NCBI RefSeq assembly: GCF_900292035.1
Contig: NZ_OMPO01000001.1
Coordinates: 62,001-126,000 of the forward strand
Reading direction: 5' to 3'
From: Blastococcus sp. Marseille-P5729
GTDB taxonomy: Bacteria > Actinomycetota > Actinomycetes > Mycobacteriales > Antricoccaceae
Length of the DNA: 64,000 bases
A program made the position numbers and the translations under genes. The notes below the pieces were generated by a model. The model was not told the DNA's origin. It saw only the letters and a program-made list of their open reading frames with translations, and ran no database searches. Of the stretch, positions 26,294 to 33,145 are shown piece by piece. Positions within the stretch are counted from its first letter, which is position 1. Each line of letters starts with the position of its first letter.

Positions 26294-27181
26294 ATGCCCG
26301 CCAGATCGACTGTCGGCCACCTGGTCGCCGCCGCTCATCCCGGCCCGACCGCAGTCGTCACCTCGCTCGCCGCGGTGCTGGGCGCCTCCGCCCGGCTTCC
26401 CGCGCGACGCCTGTTGACCCTCACCGGTGCCGTCCTGAGCGGTCAGCTCACCATCGGGTGGTCCAACGACCTCATCGATCATGGACGGGACACACTCTCC
26501 GGACGCCGGGACAAGCCGCTGGCGACCGGTGTCCTGTCCCCGCGGGTTGTCCGCTTCGCCATTGGGGTGGCGGCATCGACCTGCGTGGTGCTCTCATCGC
26601 TGTGTGGACGCCGCGCCGGGGCGCTCCACGGCGTCCTCGTCGGATCGGGATGGGCTTACAACCTGGGGCTCAAGCAGACCCCCGCATCGTTCGTGCCGTA
26701 CGCCGTGGCCTTCGGTGCGCTGCCTCAGGTCCCGACGCTGTGCGACGTACCGCCGCGGACGGCGCCGGCCACCAGGTCGGTCGCGGGCGCCCTGCTCGGG
26801 ATCTCCGCGCACCTGCTCAACGTGCTGCCGGACCTCGCCGACGATCGCCGTACGGGCGTGCACGGCCTGCCCCACCGGCTCAGCGACCGCCAGATCCGTT
26901 CCGCGGCGGCGGCCTGCCTCGCGGCCGCCGGCGCCGCGGCGCAGCGGGAGGTTGCGCTCGGACGGTCCGGACGGGCAGCACTCGGCGCAATCACGGGCGG
27001 GCTGGGCTCGGTGGTCGCCGTCGGGCGGGGGACCGCCCCCTTCTACGCCGCAGCCGCTGCGGCGCTCGTGGACGCGCTCACGCTGATCGCTGCTGCCCGG
27101 AGCGGCGCGGCTGGATCGGGGGCTACGAGGTCCAACCGTCGGCCAGGTAATCGCGAACGACGGGGCCCATCGACTAGGTGA
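26294..27181 (+). CDS. UbiA-family prenyltransferase
   Basis: A 295-residue membrane protein with about eight or nine helices. The first Asp-rich motif is NDLIDHGRDTLSGRRDKPLATG and the second LPDLADDRRTGVHG, the two Mg-diphosphate sites of UbiA. It is divergent from the type III PKS operon, with a 158-nt shared control region. It may prenylate the resorcinol or quinone product, which would make a meroterpenoid. The last 17 residues (RSNRRPGNRERRGPSTR) look non-native: they are antisense to a gene remnant at 27123-27325, so the original stop may have been lost. Confidence 0.85.
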   Translation: MPARSTVGHLVAAAHPGPTAVVTSLAAVLGASARLPARRLLTLTGAVLSGQLTIGWSNDLIDHGRDTLSGRRDKPLATGVLSPRVVRFAIGVAASTCVVLSSLCGRRAGALHGVLVGSGWAYNLGLKQTPASFVPYAVAFGALPQVPTLCDVPPRTAPATRSVAGALLGISAHLLNVLPDLADDRRTGVHGLPHRLSDRQIRSAAAACLAAAGAAAQREVALGRSGRAALGAITGGLGSVVAVGRGTAPFYAAAAAALVDALTLIAAARSGAAGSGATRSNRRPGNRERRGPSTR

Positions 27182-27325
27182 AGGTCACATCCCCGTACAG
27201 GATCGAGGGAACGTCGAGCGGCTGGGTGGGCGCCAGGGCGGCGGCTGGATGCCCCTCTGGGAAGTCGAAGGTGATGTCGTCGACGGTGGCCTCGTAGAGG
27301 TCGACGAAGACTTCATAGGGTGGGC
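27123..27325 (-). pseudogene. 3' remnant of an unrecognised gene
   Basis: Read on the minus strand, this stretch has coding-like codon use (G/C in nearly every third position) and encodes RPPYEVFVDLYEATVDDI, then FDFPEGHPAAALAPTQPLD and ILYGDVTFT, a TAG stop (27174-27176), and in the same frame SMGPVVRDYLADGWTS with a second TAG at 27123-27125. There is no start codon nearby. It looks like the C-terminal 65 residues of a lost protein with a later nonsense mutation. I do not recognise the family. Confidence 0.5.
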
Positions 27326-27347
27326 GGATGAGCGAAAGGGATGCCAG

Positions 27348-28298
27348 ATGACTGAGATGACGCGCGCCGTCGGCGTGATGGAGTTCGGAGGTCCGGAGAA
27401 GCTCCAGGTCGTGGAGGTCCCGGTCGGGCACGCTGGCCCCGGTCAGGTGCGGGTACGGGTACACGCGGCCGCCGTGAACCCGACGGACACGTTCATCCCG
27501 ACCGGCACTCGGGTGCGCCCCAGCGAACAGCCGCGCTTCCCGTACGTACCGGGCATGGACGTCGCGGGTGTCATCGACGAGGTCGGCGATGGCGTCGATA
27601 CCGGCGTCCAGGTCGGTGACCGCGTGATGGGCATCGTCGTCCCGGACCACGATCATGGCGGTTATCGACAGAGCATCGTGCTGCCGGCCGCCTCGGTCAC
27701 GCACGCACCGCGGGGTTCGAGCCACCCCGAGGCGGCGTCCCTGCCGATGAACGGCCTGACCGCCCGCCGAGCCCTCGACCTGATGTCGCTCGGCGCCGGA
27801 GACGTGCTCGCTGTGACGGGCGCGGCAGGAGCCTTCGGCGGCTACGTCGTCCAGCTGGCCAAGGCCGACGGGCTGACCGTGATCGCCGATGCATCCGAGG
27901 CCGATGAGCAACTGGTACGCGAGCTGGGCGCCGACATCGTCGTCCGTCGCGGGGACGACGTCGCGGAGCGCTTCCGAGAGCATTTCCCCGAGGGTATCGA
28001 CGGCCTCGCGGACGGCGCCCTGTTGCACGAGAAGGTGCTGCCGGCACTGAAGGACGACGGGAAGGTCGTCACCGTACGCTTCTGGAAAGGGAACGGCGAA
28101 CGCGAGCTGGAGTTCTTTCCCGTGCTGGTGCGCGACTATGCGGAGAACCACGCAGCACTCGACACGCTCCGTCAGCAAGCCGAGGACGGCGTGCTCAGCC
28201 TTCGAGTAGCCCAGACCTTCCCTGCCGCGCAGGCCACCGAGGCGCAGCAACTGCTCGGCCGCGGAGGCGTCCGAGGCCGCATCATCCTCGAGTTCTAA
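27348..28298 (+). CDS. Quinone-oxidoreductase-like MDR (NADP-dependent alcohol dehydrogenase family)
   Basis: A 316-residue medium-chain reductase. The GroES-like N-terminus (VRVHAAAVNPTDTFIPTG, YVPGMDVAGVIDEVGDGV) is followed by a Rossmann fold (VTGAAGAFGGYVVQLAKADG). There are no zinc-ligand cysteines, so it resembles quinone oxidoreductases. ATG at 27348 is preceded by AAAGGG; a second ATG three codons later is possible. Its stop TAA overlaps the stop TAG of the next convergent gene by 4 nt. Confidence 0.85.
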   Translation: MTEMTRAVGVMEFGGPEKLQVVEVPVGHAGPGQVRVRVHAAAVNPTDTFIPTGTRVRPSEQPRFPYVPGMDVAGVIDEVGDGVDTGVQVGDRVMGIVVPDHDHGGYRQSIVLPAASVTHAPRGSSHPEAASLPMNGLTARRALDLMSLGAGDVLAVTGAAGAFGGYVVQLAKADGLTVIADASEADEQLVRELGADIVVRRGDDVAERFREHFPEGIDGLADGALLHEKVLPALKDDGKVVTVRFWKGNGERELEFFPVLVRDYAENHAALDTLRQQAEDGVLSLRVAQTFPAAQATEAQQLLGRGGVRGRIILEF

Positions 28299-28933
28299 CG
28301 CATTGGCTCGACGGTTGCGCGGGAGGCGGCAGCTGGTCCCTGTGAGGTCAACCGGTCGCGCCCCGCTGCGGCGATCGACAGCAGCGAGCCGGCGGCGAGG
28401 ACGCCGAGCCCAGCCGCGGCGAGCGCGCCGGCCGGCATCGTCGATGTGGTCACGAGCAGCCAGACGAAGAAGCCGAGCGAGACCAGCGCGGCAGCCAACG
28501 CCACAAACCCACCGAGCCAGCCGAGGCCAAGGGCACCGAGCACGGCCAGCAGCACACACCACCCAGCAATGCTGTAGACCGCCACCTGCTCGCCGGACTG
28601 CCCACCCAGGGGCCACTCGAAACGCCATGCACGGTAGGCCTGCACCAGGACCGTGACACCGAGTCCGCCCATCACGACCGCCGCCACCCGGCGGCCTTGC
28701 GATCCCGAGCACGCCGCGAAGACCGCTCCCAAGATCGCCACGGGAATCAGGACCATCCAGCCCATCACGACGAACCAGTCCAACAGCGGAGGAAGCGAAG
28801 CTCCCTCGTCGTCGCGAAAGACACTTGTCGAGTACTCAACGAAGTTGGTGCCCCCGCCCCAGTCGATCACCGTGCACGCGATTCCGATGAGCACCGCTCC
28901 GAGCAGGCTCACGACACCGGCAGCGACTCTCAC
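28295..28933 (-). CDS. Hypothetical membrane protein
   Basis: A 212-residue protein with about five predicted helices: VAAGVVSLLGAVLIGIACTV, LDWFVVMGWMVLIPVAILGA, VAAVVMGGLGVTVLVQAYRA, AGWCVLLAVLGALGLGWLG and a C-terminal pair. An extracellular loop (NFVEYSTSVFRDDEG) lies after helix 1. I recognise no family or catalytic motif. ATG with AGGTTT upstream is weak; TAG stop overlaps the convergent reductase. Confidence 0.7.
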   Translation of the reverse strand: MRVAAGVVSLLGAVLIGIACTVIDWGGGTNFVEYSTSVFRDDEGASLPPLLDWFVVMGWMVLIPVAILGAVFAACSGSQGRRVAAVVMGGLGVTVLVQAYRAWRFEWPLGGQSGEQVAVYSIAGWCVLLAVLGALGLGWLGGFVALAAALVSLGFFVWLLVTTSTMPAGALAAAGLGVLAAGSLLSIAAAGRDRLTSQGPAAASRATVEPMR

Positions 28934-29009
28934 GTGAAACCTCCCCAGTGCGTGCAGTGGAGGCTAGGACACGTTGTCGCCCCACCCCGTTCCCATCGGT
29001 ACCGCTGAC

Positions 29010-29015
29010 TTAGGT
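29010..29015 (+). promoter_or_regulatory. -10 element before the methyltransferase pseudogene
   Basis: TTAGGT ends 6 nt before the ATG at 29022, again the leaderless layout; the promoter has survived although the gene is broken. Confidence 0.35.
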
Positions 29016-29021
29016 GAGGCC

Positions 29022-29353
29022 ATGGTGAACGACGCTGCCAGCTGGGACGAGCGCTACTTGGAATCGGACCTCGTGTGGTCGATCGAGCCCAACGTCTGGG
29101 TGCGCCAGGTCGTCGAGCCGCTCGCCCCTGGCTCGGCGATCGACATCGCGGCCGGTGAAGGCCGGAACGCCTTGTGGATGGTCGAGCGCGGCTGGCGGAT
29201 GACGGCGCTGGACTACTCGACCCGGAGCAGGTCATCGATTGGGCTGAGCGTGACGCGAGAGTCGAGCGAGCCGAGATCGTTGAGCGGCACGTCGAGGGCC
29301 GGGACCGGCCGGCACTCGACACCGTGGTCGTGCTGAGCCGACCGGCGGTCTGA
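29022..29353 (+). pseudogene. SAM-dependent methyltransferase, internally deleted and frameshifted
   Basis: The first 67 codons encode a class I methyltransferase N-terminus (WDERYLESDLVWSIEPN, then motif I AIDIAAGEGRNALWMVERGW). After LDYS the frame shifts and continues as LDPEQVIDWAERDARVERAE, IVERHVEGRDRPALDT and VVVLSRPAV, the C-terminus of the same family, with TGA at 29351-29353. About 90 central residues are missing. As with the crotonase pseudogene, both ends stay but the middle is lost. Confidence 0.8.
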
Positions 29354-29362
29354 GCGGCCGGC

Positions 29363-29701
29363 TCACCAGGCTCGCCAACGATGACTCGACATGCCCCCGG
29401 CGATCGCGTCGCACACCCAGTTCTCCGCGCTGTCCCGCAGCTCAGTCTCGCTCAGGTGACAGCCGGAGGCGTACCTGAGCTCGGAGATCCGCACGAGGTC
29501 GTTGTCCGGGATCCCGTCGTAGCCGGTGCGCACGATCGCCGGCGGCTGGGTGATCGGCCGCGGGGCGCTGCTGTTGAGCAGGTTGCCCTTCCAGTCCGCG
29601 GCGTCGTCCGCCAGATACTCGCGCGCGGGTAGGCACAAGGCTGTCGGCCGCAGGCCACTCAGCCCTTCACGCACGGCAAGGCCGCTCAGCCCTTCACGCA
29701 C
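29363..29701 (-). CDS. Hypothetical protein, probable gene remnant behind rtcB
   Basis: A 112-residue frame from a GTG that lies inside the last codons of rtcB. The first 25 residues are a by-product of a 27-bp tandem duplication (REGLSGLAV repeated). The rest (EYLADDAADWKGNLLNSSAP, then GYDGIPDNDLVRISELRYAS, GCHLSETELRDSAENWV) has coding-like codon use and looks like the C-terminus of a real protein of unknown family. Either the gene lost its 5' part or it is a new fusion with the rtcB tail. Confidence 0.45.
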   Translation of the reverse strand: MREGLSGLAVREGLSGLRPTALCLPAREYLADDAADWKGNLLNSSAPRPITQPPAIVRTGYDGIPDNDLVRISELRYASGCHLSETELRDSAENWVCDAIAGGMSSHRWRAW

Positions 29702-29707
29702 ACCAAG
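29654..29707 (+). repeat. 27-bp tandem duplication at the 3' end of rtcB
   Basis: Two adjacent 27-bp units (29654-29680 and 29681-29707) identical at 24 positions. Each encodes, on the minus strand, the final residues CVKG of RtcB and its TGA stop, so the end of rtcB exists twice in a row. Confidence 0.85.
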
Positions 29708-30891
29708 GTCGTCAGCCGCTCGACCGGCTCGATGAGATCGGTCTGTGCGGCGATCACCTCATCGATGTCCTTGTACGCCGCCGGGATCTCATCCAGCACG
29801 CCGGCGTCCTTGCGGCACTCCACGCCCGCGGTCTGGGTAGCCAGATCGCTGGTGTCGAACCGCCGCTTCGCGACATTACGGCTCATCCGACGACCCGCGC
29901 CGTGCGATGCAGACGTGTAGGACGCGGGGTTACCCAGCCCGCGGACGACGTACGACCCGGTTCCCATGGAACCCGGAATCAGCCCGAGATCACCCTTGCC
30001 CGCGCGAATCGCACCCTTGCGAGTCACGATCAGGTCCACGTCGTCGTACCGCTCGTGCGCCACATAGTTGTGGTGACAGCTGATCTCCTGATCGAAGTGC
30101 ACCCGGTGCCCGGCGAACTGCTGAACGAGCACCTGCTTGAACAGCGCAAGCATCACGCCGCGCGAACGGGCGGCGTACTCCTGAGCCCAGTGCAGATCGC
30201 GCAGGTAGGCCGCCATCTGCGGCGTGCCATCCAGGAACACCGCGAGGTCGCGATCAGGGAGCGCCTCGTTGTGCGCCAGGCCCTTGGCGATCTCGATGTG
30301 CCGCTCCGCGAGCTCCTTGCCGATGTTGCGTGAGCCGGAGTGCAGGGTCAGCCAGATGCGGCCGGACTCGTCGGCGCAGAGCTCCACGAAGTGGTTACCG
30401 CCGCCGAGCGTGCCGAGCTGGGCGAGTGCCTTCGACTCGCGGCTCTGCACCGAGGGGTGTAGGTCGGCGAACCGCTGCCAGAACTCGTCAAAGCCGCGGT
30501 CTTGTCCCAGGCGGCGCAGATCGACCAGGTCGCGGTGCGCCTTGAACCCGACCGGGATGGCCGACTCGAGCGCGCGGCGCAGCGCCCGCAGGCTGTCGGG
30601 AAGATCGTCCACGGTCAGCGACGTACGCGCCGCCTCCATGCCACAGCCGATGTCGACACCGACGGTGGACGGCGAGACGGCGTCGCGCATCGCTAGGACC
30701 GTGCCGATCGTGGCGCCCTTGCCCAGGTGGGCATCGGGCATGACCCGGACGCCGTGCACCCACGGCAGCCGTGAGACGTTCCGAATCTGCTCCGCTGCGG
30801 CAGGCTCGAGGTCGGCCTCGGACAGCCACATCAGCGTGTCCGCCGCGGCGCCATCGAGGTGGGCCGGGAATGCTGCGTTGATCGTCATCAC
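29686..30891 (-). CDS. rtcB: RNA-splicing ligase RtcB
   Basis: GTP- and Mn-dependent ligase that joins RNA 2',3'-cyclic phosphate or 3'-phosphate ends to 5'-OH ends; in bacteria it is used in RNA repair. The 401-residue protein shows all metal and catalytic motifs: VGVDIGCGM (Asp, Cys), LGGGNHFVE, LHSGSRNIG, SCHHNY, GSMGTGSYVV, and the guanylated His in SHGAGRRMSR. No archease or RtcA/RtcR gene is adjacent. The C-terminus is duplicated in the 27-bp repeat. TATAGA at about 30936-30941 (minus strand) is a good -10, and a hairpin sits in the 5' leader. Confidence 0.94.
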   Translation of the reverse strand: MMTINAAFPAHLDGAAADTLMWLSEADLEPAAAEQIRNVSRLPWVHGVRVMPDAHLGKGATIGTVLAMRDAVSPSTVGVDIGCGMEAARTSLTVDDLPDSLRALRRALESAIPVGFKAHRDLVDLRRLGQDRGFDEFWQRFADLHPSVQSRESKALAQLGTLGGGNHFVELCADESGRIWLTLHSGSRNIGKELAERHIEIAKGLAHNEALPDRDLAVFLDGTPQMAAYLRDLHWAQEYAARSRGVMLALFKQVLVQQFAGHRVHFDQEISCHHNYVAHERYDDVDLIVTRKGAIRAGKGDLGLIPGSMGTGSYVVRGLGNPASYTSASHGAGRRMSRNVAKRRFDTSDLATQTAGVECRKDAGVLDEIPAAYKDIDEVIAAQTDLIEPVERLTTLVCVKG

Positions 30892-30903
30892 CCTGTTCTC
30901 CGA

Positions 30904-30924
30904 CGGCCCGGTTCGGTTGGGCCG
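30904..30924 (-). other. Hairpin in the rtcB leader
   Basis: CGGCCC pairs with GGGCCG around a 9-nt loop, 13 nt before the rtcB ATG region and downstream of the putative -10. There is no T tract, so it is more likely an mRNA leader structure than a terminator. Confidence 0.35.
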
Positions 30925-30993
30925 GGATTTCCTCTTCTATAGGCAAACCAGACCTGATGACGATAATTCCCCGGGCGGTTGGCGTCGACTGGT

Positions 30994-31947
30994 TTATCGA
31001 GGCCGCAGTACGCGCGGCACCAACCGCAGCCACCCGATCATGCCGAGCAGCTCGACGAGCGACTGCATCACGATGACGACCGCTGTCAGCTCCCAGCCGG
31101 CCGGAAGCGACAACGCGACAGGCAGGACGACGAACGAGTTGCGGGTACCGAGGGCGAACGCCAGCGTGCGGGCCTGCGGGCTCGGGAGTCGCACGGCGCG
31201 TGACAGCAGGCAGCTCACGATCAGACTCATCACGAGATAGCCGCCAGCGGCGGCCACCACCACGGGAAGCACCGCGGCGGCCGCAACAACCTCGTCGGCA
31301 TGACCGGCAGCGACCGCGAAGATCACCAGCGCCAGCAGGGGGACAGGCCACCACGCCGCAGCTCTGGCCAGCCGGGCGCGGCGCGCTGCGCGTGCGGTCC
31401 AGACCTCCGTCAACGCAGCGAGCGCGAGAGGGCAGAGCACCACCAGCACGGCCGGCCAGATCTGCGCAGCAGACAGCACCCCAGACAGCTCGGCGTCCGC
31501 CATCAGCCACAGATATATGGGAAGTAGTGCCAGCTGGACGACGAGACTCACCGGAGTCAGCGCCGTCGCCCGCGCAGCGTCACCACCCGCGAGGTGCGTG
31601 AAGGTGATGAACCAGTCCGTGCACGGCACGAGAAGCACGAGCAGGAGACCGAGACGCAACGCGTCGTCGTCCGGCACGACCCGGGTGATCAGCCAGACGA
31701 TCAACGGCATGATGCCGAAGTTGCCGATCAGGGCTGTGCGGATGAAGCGCCGATCCCGGAAGGCGGCGGGGATCGAGCGCAGCGAGATCTGCAGGAAGGT
31801 GGCGTACAGCAGCGCCGCCAGCAGTGGCCAGACCGCAAGCTCCAGCACGTTGGCGGCGCCCGGGGTAGTCAGGCCCACGAGCAGACCCGCAGCCAGACCA
31901 GCGAGATAGCACCAGAACTGGTTTCGCTCCAGCCCTTGCTTGCTCAC
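30994..31947 (-). CDS. Bile acid:sodium symporter / ACR3-like superfamily transporter
   Basis: A 317-residue membrane protein with nine or ten helices. Typical BASS/arsenical-resistance segments are LVGLTTPGAANVLELAVWPL, FGIMPLIVWLITRVVPDD, LVLLVPCTDWFITFTHLAGG and the last LAFALGTRNSFVVLPVALSL. The PCTDW phrase contains the Cys found in ACR3-like arsenite exporters, but no ars genes are near. The GTG at 31947 (VSKQGLERNQFW) is the most plausible start; the long upstream extension is antisense shadow of the amidohydrolase. Confidence 0.8.
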   Translation of the reverse strand: MSKQGLERNQFWCYLAGLAAGLLVGLTTPGAANVLELAVWPLLAALLYATFLQISLRSIPAAFRDRRFIRTALIGNFGIMPLIVWLITRVVPDDDALRLGLLLVLLVPCTDWFITFTHLAGGDAARATALTPVSLVVQLALLPIYLWLMADAELSGVLSAAQIWPAVLVVLCPLALAALTEVWTARAARRARLARAAAWWPVPLLALVIFAVAAGHADEVVAAAAVLPVVVAAAGGYLVMSLIVSCLLSRAVRLPSPQARTLAFALGTRNSFVVLPVALSLPAGWELTAVVIVMQSLVELLGMIGWLRLVPRVLRPR

Positions 31948-32001
31948 CTGAACCGCTTCCTGTCCGCCCGTTCCTCGATGGCCACTGCCACACCGATGGC
32001 C

Positions 32002-32007
32002 TACGGT
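32002..32007 (+). promoter_or_regulatory. -10 element of a leaderless promoter (amidohydrolase)
   Basis: TACGGT ends 6 nt before the ATG at 32014 with no Shine-Dalgarno sequence between. Confidence 0.5.
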
Positions 32008-32013
32008 ACCGAC

Positions 32014-33024
32014 ATGGCTTATACGTGGGATCCCGAATATCTGGCCAGCCACACCGAGGAGGCGATCGGCCCGCGGTTGCCGATTATCGACCCGCACCAC
32101 CACCTCTGGGATGCGCCGGGATTGCAGCCTTACCTGGTCCCGCAGCTGCACGAGGACACCGGTGCGGGCCACGACATCGTCGCGACCGTGTTCATCGACT
32201 GCGTCTGGGACTACCGGACCGACGGCCCGCGTGAGCTTCGGGCCCTCGGCGAGACCGAGCGAGCCCTGCGCGCGGCCCGGGAGACCCGCGAATCGGGTGG
32301 AGCCGTCATCGGCGGAATCGTGTCGCACGCCGACATGATGCTCGGCGCCGAGGCAGGCCGGGTTCTCGACGCACATGCTGAGGCGGGGGCAGGGCTGTTC
32401 CGGGGAATCCGGCACGCGACGGCGTACGCCGACGACCCCGCGGTCCACCGCTCGCACACCAAGCCGGCGCCCGGCATGATGCGCGAGCAGCAGTTTCACG
32501 ACGGCGTGCGGGAGCTGGCCAAGCGCGGCATGACATTCGATGCGTGGCTGTACCAGCCGCAGATCCCCGAGCTCACCGAGCTCGCGGACGCCGTCCCCGA
32601 CTGCACGATGGTCCTCGATCACCTCGGCGGCCCGCTCGCCGTGGGCAAGCGGCAGGGTCAGCGGGAGGAGGTCCTCGCCGAGTGGCGGCCGCGGATCGAT
32701 GAGATCGCGCGATGCGAGAACGTCGTGATCAAGCTCGGCGGCATCGGGATGAAGGTCTTCGGCATGGGCTTCCAGAACAATCCCGTCGCACCGAGCAGCG
32801 ACGATCTCGTCGCCGCGTGGGGCGAGCCGATCCGGTACGCGATCGAGCGCTTCGGGCCGGAGCGCTGCATGTTCGAGTCGAACTTCCCGGTCGACCGCGA
32901 GTCGACCAGCTATGTCGTGCTCTGGAACGCATTCAAGAAGATCGCCTCGCAGTATTCCGAGGCCGAGCAGCGCGCGCTACTGCACGACACCGCCCAACGC
33001 GTCTACCGGGTCGACACGACCTGA
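32014..33024 (+). CDS. Amidohydrolase family protein (amidohydrolase-2)
   Basis: A 336-residue TIM-barrel metal hydrolase. The metal-binding start IIDPHHHLWD holds the HxH motif, and later strands carry GGIVSHADMM, LDHLGGPLAV and FESNFPVDRES with the Asp acid. The family hydrolyses lactones or decarboxylates aromatic acids. The start at 32014 is fixed by the leaderless promoter and the loss of similarity upstream. The acyl-CoA ligase gene begins 121 nt later with its own TAGGAT -10 (33110-33115). Confidence 0.86.
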   Translation: MAYTWDPEYLASHTEEAIGPRLPIIDPHHHLWDAPGLQPYLVPQLHEDTGAGHDIVATVFIDCVWDYRTDGPRELRALGETERALRAARETRESGGAVIGGIVSHADMMLGAEAGRVLDAHAEAGAGLFRGIRHATAYADDPAVHRSHTKPAPGMMREQQFHDGVRELAKRGMTFDAWLYQPQIPELTELADAVPDCTMVLDHLGGPLAVGKRQGQREEVLAEWRPRIDEIARCENVVIKLGGIGMKVFGMGFQNNPVAPSSDDLVAAWGEPIRYAIERFGPERCMFESNFPVDRESTSYVVLWNAFKKIASQYSEAEQRALLHDTAQRVYRVDTT

Positions 33025-33145
33025 TCCTCCACGCTGTCTGCGGTCGGTCGAGCACCCGGTACGGGCTGGTCGCCCGCGCGTGACGGGCCGGTGTGATTCA
33101 AGTAACTTAGGATCACCTTCCGCCGAGCCGAGGAGCCAGCCCCGC

